A stretch of DNA of 64,000 nt, taken from the NCBI RefSeq assembly GCF_002224125.1, contig NZ_NCSM01000009.1:75470-139469 (forward strand). Direction: 5' to 3'. Of this stretch, positions 27,149 to 35,875 are shown one piece after another. Source of the stretch: Streptomyces sp. NBS 14/10 (GTDB lineage: Bacteria; Actinomycetota; Actinomycetes; Streptomycetales; Streptomycetaceae). The notes beneath the pieces are model-generated. The model was not told the DNA's origin, made no database searches, and worked only from the letters and a program-made list of their open reading frames with translations. Positions within the stretch are counted from its first letter, which is position 1. Each line of letters starts with the position of its first letter. The position numbers were made by a program, and so were the translations under genes.

Positions 27149-29152
27149 TCAGCCGAGTTCGACCACTTCGGCATCGTAGGCGCCGAGAGTGAGCCCGCCG
27201 TCGTAGCGCGTTTCACGGAGGACACCGGTCGCCTTGCCCTGCAAAACGATCGATTTGGGTTCGGCGTCGAGGTTGAGGTAGAGCACATGGCGGTCGTCGA
27301 CGGCGCGGGCCATCACCCCCGGCGGGACCGATGGGCCCGGGTCGATGCCCAGGCGGGTGATCTCGGATTCGAGCAGCGGGTCGAGGACCTCGCGCCGCGC
27401 CGGGAGCGCGATGTAGACCGCGCGTCCGGCCCCGTACCGGTTGGCGGTGATGAGCGGGCGGTCCCCGTCGAGTCCGGCGGCGCGGGCGAGGACGTCGGCC
27501 GTGACCGGCTCCACCACGTCGAACCGCGGGGTCGCTGCGGCGATGGCGCGGCCGTCGAACTCGAGGTCGAGCCCCTCGTGTCCGGTGCGGCCGTGCGCGA
27601 GTTCGTTCAGCATCGCGGTTTCCTCGTAGGAGCCGACGCGGATGCCGAAGACGTCGTCGAGTCGGCCCGGCCGGGTGGTGGCGAACGCCTGCCCGTCGGC
27701 GTCGAGCGTCGCTGAGTACGAGGTCATGATCGCGGTCCCGCCGCGTTCGACGAACGCGCGGATGCGGGAGGCGGCCGCCTCGTCGAGGACCAGCACGCCG
27801 GGGATGAGGAGCAGCTTGTAGTCGAGCTCGCTGCGGGCGAGGTCGACCAGGCGGGCGTCGAGGTTGCGGTCGATGACGGCTTCGAACGCGGTCTGCGCCT
27901 GGGCGTCGTGGCGCTCGGGGAGGACCGCGCTCGCGATCTGGCTCGGGAAGTCGAGCGCCACCGCGATCTCGGGTCGGGGCCGGTAGGGGAAGCCGCGGCC
28001 TTCGAGCTTGGCGAACTCGGCGGCGATCTGCCGGTACTCGTCGAGTTTGCGGTTGGGGCGGCCGTCCCAGTCGACCATGCCCTGGAGGAACTGCTCCTCG
28101 CCGGCGTGCATGGTTTGCCAGGTCCAGCCGCACACGAGCTGGTTGCCGAGTATGAGGGACGCGTACGCGGACTTGCGGATCGAGCCGGGGACCGCAGTCA
28201 TCGTGGTGAACTCGGTGCACCAGAACGGGGTGGTGTTCTCGTACTGGATGCGGGCCATGCCGAACAGGGCGGCGCGGAGGCCGCCGTTGTCGATGATCGA
28301 GCCGCCCGGGTAGAAGCCGTTTCCGGCGCGGGTGATCCGTCCGGTGTAGGCGAGCGGGGCGTAGTCGAAGTGCCTGCCGTGGCTGTAGTACCACATGTTG
28401 CCGGTGGTGAGGACGCCCGGCGCGTTCGTCTCGACGATGTCGAGGAGCTCGGCGAGGTAGGTCTCGACCTCATGGGAGACGAAGCGGCGGAAGTCGAGTA
28501 CGCGCTCGGGGGCGCCGGAGTAGTGCCCGGACTTGGGGAGACCGACCTCGGCGAAGTCGCCGATCCGGCGGGACCACCGGTGGCCGGCCCAGGCGGCGTT
28601 CAGCGCCTCGGTGGTGCCGTACTTGGCTTCCAGCCAGGCGATGAAGCGCGACCTGACGGTCTCGGAGTAGGAGATCGGGCCGTCGCCGGGCTCGTTGTCG
28701 ATGCCGAAGGCGGTCAGCGCGGGATGCCCGGCGTAGCGCTTGGTCAGCGCGTCGGCGAAGCGCATCGCATGCCACCGGAACGCGGGGTCGCCGATGTCCT
28801 CCATGTAGCGGTGGTTGGCGTAGAGCCGGTTGCCGTTCGCGTCGGTGATGTCGATGGACGGGTGCTTGCGGTGGAGCCACAGCGGCGCGGGCCGGACGGC
28901 GATGTCGAGGATGACGCCGATCCCGTTGTCCTGCATGAGGTCCATGACCTCGTCGAACCAGTCGAAGCGGAACTCACCGTCGCTCGGTTCGAAGGTGTCC
29001 CAGGCGAGGTGGCCCAGGCGCACCATGCGGATGCCGGCCTCGCGCATCATCGTGGCGTCGCGCCGCCAGGTGGCGGGGTCGGAGTCGTGCGGGTGGTAGT
29101 TGGCGCCGACGATGAGGTCGGGCAGGTCCTGGCCTGCGGCGGAGCGGTTCAC
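27149..29152 (-). CDS. Beta-galactosidase, GH42
   Basis: The GTG start at 29152 is preceded by AGAGG. The 667-residue protein has the GH42 barrel with the acid/base in GIDNEPGDGP (about residue 152) and nucleophile in FWCTEFTTM (about 313), followed by the trimerisation-type domain (AFVERGGTAIMTSYS) and a C-terminal small domain. There is no signal peptide. It is more distant from the two DYNPEQW-type GH42 enzymes in this window. Together with the GH29 gene upstream it would remove galactose and fucose from side chains. Confidence 0.9.
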   Translation of the reverse strand: MNRSAAGQDLPDLIVGANYHPHDSDPATWRRDATMMREAGIRMVRLGHLAWDTFEPSDGEFRFDWFDEVMDLMQDNGIGVILDIAVRPAPLWLHRKHPSIDITDANGNRLYANHRYMEDIGDPAFRWHAMRFADALTKRYAGHPALTAFGIDNEPGDGPISYSETVRSRFIAWLEAKYGTTEALNAAWAGHRWSRRIGDFAEVGLPKSGHYSGAPERVLDFRRFVSHEVETYLAELLDIVETNAPGVLTTGNMWYYSHGRHFDYAPLAYTGRITRAGNGFYPGGSIIDNGGLRAALFGMARIQYENTTPFWCTEFTTMTAVPGSIRKSAYASLILGNQLVCGWTWQTMHAGEEQFLQGMVDWDGRPNRKLDEYRQIAAEFAKLEGRGFPYRPRPEIAVALDFPSQIASAVLPERHDAQAQTAFEAVIDRNLDARLVDLARSELDYKLLLIPGVLVLDEAAASRIRAFVERGGTAIMTSYSATLDADGQAFATTRPGRLDDVFGIRVGSYEETAMLNELAHGRTGHEGLDLEFDGRAIAAATPRFDVVEPVTADVLARAAGLDGDRPLITANRYGAGRAVYIALPARREVLDPLLESEITRLGIDPGPSVPPGVMARAVDDRHVLYLNLDAEPKSIVLQGKATGVLRETRYDGGLTLGAYDAEVVELG

Positions 29153-29196
29153 GGGGTTCCTCTGGTTCAGGTCGGTGGCGAGTGGGCGAGGGCGGT

Positions 29197-29298
29197 TCAG
29201 TAGACCCGGATCGCTTCGACGTCGAGTGGCTGCTCCGGGAAGGACAGCCGCACGGCCTTGGCGAGGCGGAGCGCGTCGCAGCGGGCGGCCCTGTTCAC
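29197..29298 (-). pseudogene. 33-codon remnant between GH29 and GH42
   Basis: A short minus-strand frame starts with GTG and ends in LSFPEQPLDVEAIRVY and a stop. The ending looks like the C-terminus of a larger protein, not a random frame, but I cannot name the family. It lies between the GH29 stop and the GH42 start and may be a deletion scar. Confidence 0.35.
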
Positions 29299-29303
29299 CG
29301 CTC

Positions 29304-30515
29304 CTATTCGGGCAGGGCGATGGCCACGGTCTCGTAGCCTGGCGCGGTGACGCGGACGGCTTCGGGCCGGTCGGCGATCACGACGAGCTTGTCGCCGCTC
29401 GCCCAGGTCCGGTACCAGTTGTCGGCCTCGGCGGACACGGTGACTTCAGCGTCACCCGGGAACCGCCGGTCGGTGGTGTACGGCATCACCCCGGTCATCC
29501 ACGCGGCCGCGCCTTCGAGAGTGCGGACCTGGACGTCGGGGATGCGGCCGGAGGCATCGGGTCCGACGTTGAGCAGCAGTCGGCCACCACGGGAGACCAC
29601 GTCCGCGTAGTGCTTCGCCAGCTTGCGGGGGCTGAGGGTGAACGATTCGTCCTCGACCCGGTTGTAGCCGAAGGAGGATCCGAGTCCGCGGTTGTGCTCC
29701 CAGCCGGTGCCGGTCTCGTGGTCGGCGTGCATCGAGTACTCGCTCGTGCGGTAGTCCCAGACGTCGGCGCCCCAGCGGTCGTTCACGATCCCGTCGGGGA
29801 CCGCGTCGCGGTAGTAGGCGATCAGGTCGACGAGCGAGCCGTCTTCCTTGCCCGCCTCGGGCCATTCGATGTCGTTCCAGAGCACGGAGGGCGCGTAGCG
29901 GTCGATCAGGTCCCGGACGTGCGCGGTGGCGTAGGCGGCGTAGGCGGCGTCGTTGGGGCGGAACCGCCAGATGTCGGCGGCCTCCACGATCGGCGGGTTG
30001 TCGGTGATCGACCAGTCGAGGCCGCCGGAGTAGTAGACGCCGAAGCGCATCCCCTCCGCACGCACGGCCTCCGCGAGCGGGCCGAGCAGGTCGCGCTTCG
30101 GGCCGCGGTCGACGGTGTTGAAGCCCTCGCTGCCGGGGGCGTCCCACAGCGTCACCCCGTCGTGGTGCTTCGTGACGGGCACGACGTAGTCCGCCCCGAG
30201 TGCCCGGAACAGCCGCGCCCATGCGGCGGGGTCGTAAGCTTCGGCCTTCCACTGGTCGAGGAAGTCCTCGTAAGGCGCCGACCCGTAGACCTCGGCATGG
30301 TGCGCCGCCGCCGGCGACCCTTCGATGCGGATGGTGTTCGCGTACCACTCGGCATAGGAGGAGTGCTTGAACCACCCGCCTTCGGGCTCGGGCTCGCCTG
30401 CCACGTGTTCCGGCTCGGCCCAGGCGGGAACCGCGTACGGTCCCCAGTGGATGAAGATGCCGAGGCTCGCCTCCTTCGCCCATCCGGGCAGGCTCTCGCG
30501 GTGCGTTCCGGTCAT
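29304..30515 (-). CDS. Alpha-L-fucosidase, GH29
   Basis: The ATG at 30515 follows GAGGGAG. The 403-residue protein shows the GH29 features: LGIFIHWGPYAVPAW near the N-terminus, VPVTKHHDGVTLWDAP, and the nucleophile Asp in SVLWNDIEWP (about residue 215). The C-terminal sandwich is short. There is no signal peptide, so it would act on imported fucosylated oligosaccharides. It is followed by GH42 on the same strand. Upstream is a truncated transposase, and beyond that a permease relic with an operator, so this gene may have lost its original promoter. Confidence 0.92.
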   Translation of the reverse strand: MTGTHRESLPGWAKEASLGIFIHWGPYAVPAWAEPEHVAGEPEPEGGWFKHSSYAEWYANTIRIEGSPAAAHHAEVYGSAPYEDFLDQWKAEAYDPAAWARLFRALGADYVVPVTKHHDGVTLWDAPGSEGFNTVDRGPKRDLLGPLAEAVRAEGMRFGVYYSGGLDWSITDNPPIVEAADIWRFRPNDAAYAAYATAHVRDLIDRYAPSVLWNDIEWPEAGKEDGSLVDLIAYYRDAVPDGIVNDRWGADVWDYRTSEYSMHADHETGTGWEHNRGLGSSFGYNRVEDESFTLSPRKLAKHYADVVSRGGRLLLNVGPDASGRIPDVQVRTLEGAAAWMTGVMPYTTDRRFPGDAEVTVSAEADNWYRTWASGDKLVVIADRPEAVRVTAPGYETVAIALPE

Positions 30516-30589
30516 GATCGGTTCTCCCTCACGCGGTATTCGATTCAGTCAGGCCGGATGTGGCTGCCGGCGCCGGCCTTCGGCTTGGA

Positions 30590-30616
30590 GGCCGCCCCGC
30601 GTCGCGCGGGGCGGCC
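30590..30616. terminator. Stem-loop at the GH29/IS boundary
   Basis: GGCCGCCCCGCG (30590-30601) pairs perfectly with 30605-30616 around a 3-base loop. It lies upstream of GH29 and next to the truncated end of the transposase, and may be a leftover terminator of a lost gene. Confidence 0.65.
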
Positions 30617-30619
30617 TGC

Positions 30620-31802
30620 TTCGTCAGTCGGCGATGATGATCAGTTCCCGGTCATCAAGTACGGGCATCCCAAGGACCGCCGTACCGATCTGAAGCAGAT
30701 CCAGGCCGGGATCGCGGCCACTGGCGACGGCGGGATCCCCGTGCACGCCCGGGTCTTCGACGGTGGGGCGGCCGAGGTCAGCCAGGTGGTCGACGCGATG
30801 AAGGACCTGCGGAAACTTGCCGGTGAGCAGGGGTTCTTGATGGTCGCGGACGCCAAGCTGGCGTCCTATGCGAACATCGCGGCCCTGCTCGAAGCCGAGG
30901 TCCCGTTCATCGCTCCGGTGCCGGCAGCCCAGATCAAGGACGGGGTCTACGCCGCCCTCGACCTGGAGCAGGCGGCCGTCGTGGACTGGGTCCCGGCGCG
31001 GGATACGGGCAAGAACCCGGCCGGGCGGGAGGTCCACCGGGTGCTGGAGGACGTCCACACCCTGGCGGGCCCGCGCAAGCGCGATCCGGTGCTCACCCTG
31101 CGGCGGATCCTGGTCCACTCCACCGCGAATGCGGTCGGCCAGGAGGCGGCCCGGGCCAAACGCCTGGCCAAGGCGGCCGAGGACCTGGACCCGCTCACAC
31201 GCGCCGCGGGCGGGCGGCACTACAAGACCGCCGAGAAGGTCGCCGCCCGCGCCGGGGTGATCGACGCCAAACGCCGCGTGACCGCCTGCCTGCGCTGGCA
31301 CGTGCACCAGGACGACGCCGGCCTGCCATCGCTGGAATGGGGCTTCGACCAGGACGTCCTCGTCGCCGAAGCCAAGGCCGACGGCTGGTACGCGCTGCTC
31401 ACCCCGCTCCAGGCCCTGATCCAGTACAAAGGCCGGGGCGCGGTCGAGCGCCGCTACGCGGACTTCAAGGACCCGCTCGCGATCACCCCGGTCTTCGTCC
31501 AGTACAACCGCCACGCTGCCGCCTTGATCCAGATCATCTGCCTGGCACTGCTGGTCTTCTGCTTGATCGAACGCCAGGTCGGACAGGCCCTGAGGCCGGA
31601 GCAGACCATGGCCGGGCTCTACCCGGACAACCGCCGGATACGGCCCACCGGCCGGATGATCCTCTACCACCTCGGCGAGCTGACGCTTCGGATCGGGAAC
31701 GTGACGGACCCGCCGACCGTGCAGATCACCCGCGGCGTCCAACTCCACCTTCTTGAACTCCTCGGCATCGAAGTCACACAAACCCGCTGGCCTCAAACCT
31801 GA
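30620..31802 (+). mobile_element. IS1634-family transposase, 5'-truncated
   Basis: The open frame reads DDDQFPVIKYGHPKDRRTD and onward for about 390 residues to a stop after LGIEVTQTRWPQT. It contains the DDE-type core (MVADAKLASYANIAALLEAE, GRGAVERRYADFKDP). The family is normally around 550 residues, so the N-terminal third and the left IS end are missing. It is probably inactive. It sits between a permease relic and the GH29 gene, so it probably took part in breaking an ABC-GH29-GH42 operon. Confidence 0.85.
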
Positions 31803-31844
31803 ATCGGTGACCTGCGAAGTACGGGCCTAGATGAGTGAGTCCGC

Positions 31845-32075
31845 CCCAGCGAGGCGTTGATGGCGCCGATGAGCATGCCCTTCTTGAAGTGCCGCTGGAC
31901 GAAAGGGGAGAGGACGGCGACGGGCAGCAGCGCGCGGATCATCACGGCGGTCTGTACGGCGAGGCTGGGCACCTGGCCGCTGGCGATCATCTCGGACATG
32001 CCGGCGGGTCACTGGCGGCGTACCACGATCTGGTAGGGCACGTTCTGCAGCGGCAGCTTCTCCAACCTCTCCCGC
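31845..32075 (-). pseudogene. C-terminal relic of an LplC-type sugar permease
   Basis: The minus strand reads LPLQNVPYQIVVRRQ, a stop, then MSEMIASGQVPSLAVQTAVM and SPFVQRHFKKGMLIGAINAS. This matches the end of the intact permease (QQMMPLQNVLIQLV to SPFVQRHFKKGMLTGAIKG) at 9157-10083. It carries an in-frame stop and lacks most of the membrane domain. The operator/promoter at 32186-32238 lies about 110 bp upstream, so the binding protein and first permease of this second operon have been deleted. Confidence 0.85.
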
Positions 32076-32185
32076 TTGGCCCGGTGCGTGGGTTCGGCAT
32101 GACGTCAGCGACCCTCCATGGCTCTGCTTCATTGCAAGATCCAAGATCCAAGATCCCCAGATACCTAAGATGAATAATCGAATCA

Positions 32186-32238
32186 TCGAAGCGCTTCGAT
32201 GCCTGGCTGAGGTTAAGAGCCCTCAGCGGAGCGCACAA
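32186..32238 (-). promoter_or_regulatory. Orphaned promoter and operator of a lost transporter operon
   Basis: On the minus strand TTGTGC (32238-32233), a 17-bp spacer, TAACCT (32215-32210) and the palindrome ATCGAAGCGCTTCGAT (32200-32185) repeat the exact layout of the intact transporter promoter at 6219-6271. Just downstream are three tandem copies of CAAGATC (about 32139-32160), then the permease relic. Confidence 0.8.
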
Positions 32239-32261
32239 GCCTTGCGGTAGAAGTTCGAGCG

Positions 32262-32681
32262 TGATTGGCAACGTTACCGAAGGGTCAGGTGCGACTACTG
32301 GCCGAATGGCCCGACGGCGAGGACAAACCAACCCGCTTCTGGCTCTCCGACCTGCCCGACGACACCCCGGTCCCGGAGCTGGTCCGACTGGCAAAGATCC
32401 GCTGGCGCATCGAGCACGACTACCGCGAACTCAAGCACGGTCTGGGCCTTGACCACTTCGAAGGCCGCTCCTGGAGGGGCTGGCGCCACCACGCCACCCT
32501 GGTCACCGCCGCCCACGCCTTCCTCACCGAGCAACGGCTGGCCCCAAAAGCCGATACAGCGGACTCACTCTCTACCAGATCCTCGACACCCTCCAGGACC
32601 TGCTGAACTGCTGGACCGGCACCTGCGCCACCTGCCACCAACCCCTGCCCAGCAGAACCACACCAAGATCAAGACAGACCT
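32262..32681 (+). mobile_element. IS701-family transposase, C-terminal fragment with frameshift
   Basis: The frame reads VRLLAEWPDGEDKPTRFWLS, then KIRWRIEHDYRELKHGLGLD and HFEGRSWRGWRHHATLVT. This is the C-terminal half of IS701-like DDE transposases, including the conserved Y-R-E-L-K helix. After LAPKAD the frame shifts by one base; the original continuation (LTLYQILDTLQDLLNCW) is in another frame and ends at a stop near 32681. The N-terminal half is missing, so it is inactive. Confidence 0.82.
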
Positions 32682-32693
32682 AACGGAGTCCTA

Positions 32694-32918
32694 CTCGTGC
32701 CCGCCGCCATGTTCGAGGAGGCCCGTGAGGTCACCATTCCGCTGCATGTCCTGCTGCAGTGGGACGACGAAGGGAACGACCGGCAGGCGGCCCTGGACCT
32801 GTTCGACGCCTTCGGCTCCAAGGAGAAGACCCTGCACACCAATCTCGGCGGGCACACCGGCGTCCCGCAGTTCGAGCTCGACGCCGGCGCCCGGTTCTTC
32901 GCCCGGCACCTGAAGTGA
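32694..32918 (+). pseudogene. C-terminal fragment of an alpha/beta hydrolase
   Basis: The frame ends in REVTIPLHVLLQWDDEGNDR and later GGHTGVPQFELDAGARFF. The pattern is the end of an alpha/beta hydrolase of the dienelactone-hydrolase type, with the Asp and His of a triad (WDDEG, GGHTG), but the nucleophile part is missing. An ATG with no good ribosome site lies at 32706. It follows directly after the IS701 fragment and is probably an insertion or deletion remnant. Confidence 0.65.
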
Positions 32919-33013
32919 GGCCGGGCCGTCAGGCCACCAGCGGACAGTAAGCCGTGTTGGCCAGGATGCTGCTCGTCGAGGGCAGGTCCCGGCGCTCCTC
33001 TGCTGTTCATGCC

Positions 33014-33043
33014 GCGGGCCCCTGCCAACTCGGCAGGGCCCGC
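33014..33043. terminator. Stem-loop in the relic region
   Basis: GCGGGCCCCTGCC (33014-33026) pairs with GGCAGGGCCCGC (33032-33043) with one bulged base. It lies about 100 bp after the hydrolase remnant and was probably its terminator. No gene is evident in 32919-33161. Confidence 0.65.
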
Positions 33044-33161
33044 GCTGCCCGAAGCCATGAACTGTTCGACTTCCGCAGTGCTTCGGGTGCCGCCCAATCT
33101 CGTGTCCAGGTGCTGTCGGCTCTCGGGTTCTGGCTCAGGTTTTGTGGTGGGTGACGCTCTG

Positions 33162-33485
33162 TCATTGCTCGACATCGAACAGCGGGATGGACGGTGATGG
33201 CGGAGCAAGGACTGTGCGAAGGCGGTTGAGGTTGGATTGCCACTGCTTCCAGTCCTCCAGGTCGACCCGGTTCGAGGCTGGTCCGGCCTCGTCGCTGATG
33301 ATGCGAGCGAGGGCCATATCCGCGAGCGTCCGGAGATTGTCAGGGAAGGCGGGCATGGGTTCTTCAGGGCCGTAAGGTGTGTCGATTGGGTCGCCGCCAG
33401 AACATTGCGCCGCAATCAGTGCGGCTGCGGCCACCGCTTCTTCTCCTTCGGTGAGCCAGCCGGCGGCGTCGCCGGGATCCTCGCA
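33162..33485 (-). pseudogene. DUF4259-like protein, C-terminal part
   Basis: The frame reads EDPGDAAGWLTEGEEAVAAA, then ALIAAQCSGGDPIDTPYGPE and further to a stop. This matches the C-terminal two-thirds of DUF4259 proteins (the E-E-A-V-A-A-A-x-L-I-A-A pattern). A stop codon precedes it in frame and the usual start (MGTWxxGPFDND) is absent, so it is truncated. Function of the family is unknown. On the opposite strand a short tail (33490-33606, ending EHLAFEHLKSYVESSG) may be another remnant. Confidence 0.6.
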
Positions 33486-33633
33486 TCAGCCGCTGACATT
33501 GCGATCACTGTGCGAGCAGTACGCGCTTCCGCAGAAGGGCGAAGTCAGCACGCCCGAGCATCTGGCGTTTGAGCATCTTAAAAGTTACGTGGAATCTAGC
33601 GGGTGATCATGTCTCCCCGGTGTAGCCACGGTC

Positions 33634-34160
33634 TTGGGAGATGACTTGAGCCGCACGACGGTGCTGACGGAGAAGTGGCCGGTGCTGGGCCGGCATGAGC
33701 AGGCGGCGGCCTGGCTGACGATCTGGATGGATCTCGGACGTGCACCGCGCACGATCGATGCCTACGCCCGTGGGCCGGCCGAGTATCTGCTGATGTGCGA
33801 GCGCGAGGATGTCGACTCGGTCACTGCGAATCGAGCCCGTATTCCGTCTGCGTACGGGAGTTGACCCGCGGCCGCACCGCCGTGGCGCGAACGTGATCTC
33901 GATCGACGATGGAACATGTCAAGCAACCCAGGACCGCCCACAAAGACCGTCGCGTACGTTTCGGCCACCGGACTGCTCGGGCGCTCAGCCGCTACCTGCG
34001 GGTTCGTGCCAGACACAACGGCGCGACGCTGCCGGACCTGTGGCTTGCCGACTGCGGTGGTCGGCCACTGGGCCCCAACGGTATCAAGATCATGGTCAGG
34101 AGACGTGTGGATGGGTTGACTCGGATGTCTTGGCGTGCTGCCGTTCGGTGGGGACCATGA
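33634..34160 (+). pseudogene. Tyrosine recombinase/integrase relic in two pieces
   Basis: The first piece (33634-33864) encodes the SAM-like core-binding domain (AAAWLTIWMDLGRAPRTIDA, YARGPAEYLLMCERE). The second (33909-34160) encodes the start of the catalytic domain (DRRVRFGHRTARALSRYLRV, LWLADCGGRPLGPNGIK). The frames differ and the catalytic R-H-R-Y residues are missing. It is the remnant of a phage-type or transposon integrase. Confidence 0.75.
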
Positions 34161-34239
34161 GGGAGTCAGTGGCGTCCGAGCCATCGGCGCGGCTGTTGCC
34201 ACACGGATGGCTGGCAATAGGGAGGGCTCTGGCGGACGC

Positions 34240-34716
34240 CTAGCGCTGATAGGCCGCCGCGATCCGTTCCCGGAACGGGCGGCGGCGTACCGCCTGCGCC
34301 ACTTCGGTCAGCAGGTCCGCCAGCGGCATGGAAAGTTCCGCGTCCAGTTCCGCCATCGCAGCCACCGTCGCGTCCCACTCCGCCTGGATCCGCGGCAGCA
34401 GGGCGTGGGCCTTGGGGGTGAGCTCGATCAGGCGGCGGCGGGCGTCTCGCGGGTCGGAGGTCTGGGTGACCAGGCCCGCGCGGGCCATCTGGGCCGCCGT
34501 CTGGCTTGCCGCCGAGTGCGTGACGCCGACTGCCGCGGCCAGGTCGCGGACCGACAGCGGGCCTTCGGCCCGCAGGGCCCGTACCACTGGGGAGAAGCGG
34601 GGTCGGTACTCGGACAGGCCCTGCTCCTGGTAGACCTTGGCCACGTCTGCGTCGAGCAGCTCCAGCACGTGGCGGAGCAGCGTGCCGACAGCGGCCGGAT
34701 CCGGGTGATTCCGCAT
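34240..34716 (-). CDS. MarR-family transcriptional regulator
   Basis: The 158-residue protein has a winged helix: LSVRDLAAAVGVTHSAASQT as the recognition helix and TSDPRDARRRLIELTPK as the wing. It is divergent from the prolyl aminopeptidase with only 46 bp between the starts. That gap contains an imperfect inverted repeat (TGCTAATCTAACAGCA) that could be its operator, controlling both genes. It appears unrelated to the sugar regulon. Confidence 0.9.
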   Translation of the reverse strand: MRNHPDPAAVGTLLRHVLELLDADVAKVYQEQGLSEYRPRFSPVVRALRAEGPLSVRDLAAAVGVTHSAASQTAAQMARAGLVTQTSDPRDARRRLIELTPKAHALLPRIQAEWDATVAAMAELDAELSMPLADLLTEVAQAVRRRPFRERIAAAYQR

Positions 34717-34762
34717 ACTGCTAATCTAACAGCACTGTCACATTTCAGGGAGGGCGTCTCAC

Positions 34763-35722
34763 ATGGCCGGGCTCTATCCCCCCGTCGAGCCGTACGAGCA
34801 CGGCATGCTGGACGTCGGCGACGGCAACCATGTGTACTGGGAGACCTGCGGAAATCCGGCGGGCAAGCCGGCCCTCGTCCTGCACGGCGGGCCGGGGTCC
34901 GGCGCGGGGCCGTTCTGGCGCCGGCTGTTCGATCCCGCGGCGTACCGCATCGTGCTCTTCGACCAGCGCGGGTGCGGGCGCAGCACCCCGGACGCGGCAG
35001 ATCCGCAGACCTCGCTCGCCGCCAACACCACCCCGCATCTGATAGCCGACATCGAACTGCTGCGCCTGCACCTCGGCATCGACAACTGGCTGGTCATGGG
35101 CGGTTCCTGGGGCGTGACCCTGGCGCTGGCCTACGCCGAGCAGCACCCCGGACACGTCTCGGAGCTGGTGCTGTTCAGCGTCACCAACACCACCCGCCGC
35201 GAGGTGGAGTGGGTCACCTGGGACATGGGGCGGATCTTCCCCGAGGAATGGGCCCGGTTCCGCAACGCCGTACCGGAACCGGAGCGAGACGGCAGTCTGG
35301 CGGAGGCATACGCCCGGATGCTCGCCGACCCAAATCCCGCCGTGCGGGAGCGCGCGGCGCGGGAGTGGTGCCGGTGGGAGGACGTGCACGTGTCCACCCA
35401 CCCCGGCCACCGGCCCGATCCCCGTTACGAGGACCCGCACTTCCGGATGCGCTTCGCCCGCCTCGTCACGCACTACTGGCGGCACGCCGGCTTTCTGGCG
35501 GACGGGGCGCTGCTGCGCGATGCCCCGAAGCTCGCTGGCATTCGCGGCGTGATGATCCACGGGCGGATGGACATCAGCGGGCCCCCGGACATCGCATGGC
35601 ACCTGGCCCAGGTGTGGCCGGACGCGGAGCTTGTGCTGATCGGCGACGAGGGGCACGGGCTGTCAGGGGACGCCACGATCGACGCCATCGTCACGGCCAC
35701 GGACCGATTCCGACCGGTTTAG
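34763..35722 (+). CDS. pip: Prolyl aminopeptidase-like alpha/beta hydrolase
   Basis: This 319-residue cytoplasmic protein starts MAGLYPPVEPYEHGMLDVGD, the usual N-terminus of proline iminopeptidases. The HGGPGSGA oxyanion-hole motif, DQRGCGRS, and the nucleophile elbow GGSWGVTLAL (Ser near residue 113) are all present, with the final His in GDEGHGLSG. It would release N-terminal proline from peptides. It is paired with a divergent MarR regulator and is not part of the polysaccharide system. Confidence 0.92.
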   Translation: MAGLYPPVEPYEHGMLDVGDGNHVYWETCGNPAGKPALVLHGGPGSGAGPFWRRLFDPAAYRIVLFDQRGCGRSTPDAADPQTSLAANTTPHLIADIELLRLHLGIDNWLVMGGSWGVTLALAYAEQHPGHVSELVLFSVTNTTRREVEWVTWDMGRIFPEEWARFRNAVPEPERDGSLAEAYARMLADPNPAVRERAAREWCRWEDVHVSTHPGHRPDPRYEDPHFRMRFARLVTHYWRHAGFLADGALLRDAPKLAGIRGVMIHGRMDISGPPDIAWHLAQVWPDAELVLIGDEGHGLSGDATIDAIVTATDRFRPV

Positions 35723-35875
35723 GAAGAGAGGGCCGTCCGTGGCCTGAGCCATGACCACGTGGTTGTCCATGGTTTCATCTCCCCATACCGGTTGAGTGCT
35801 CGGCGCATACGGCCAGTTCTCGGGTGCCGTCATCACGCGTCCCGACCGCGGGCCACCTTACGCAGAAGGAGGAAC

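Noticed and set aside
29100..31802. A 900-codon open frame on the plus strand running into the transposase
   Set aside because: Only the last 390 codons are a real protein fragment; the rest is the shadow of GH42 and GH29.
32139..32160. Three tandem copies of CAAGATC as a possible CRISPR or iteron array
   Set aside because: Only three 7-bp units with no spacers; most likely slippage next to a deletion scar. No CRISPR array was seen anywhere in the window.
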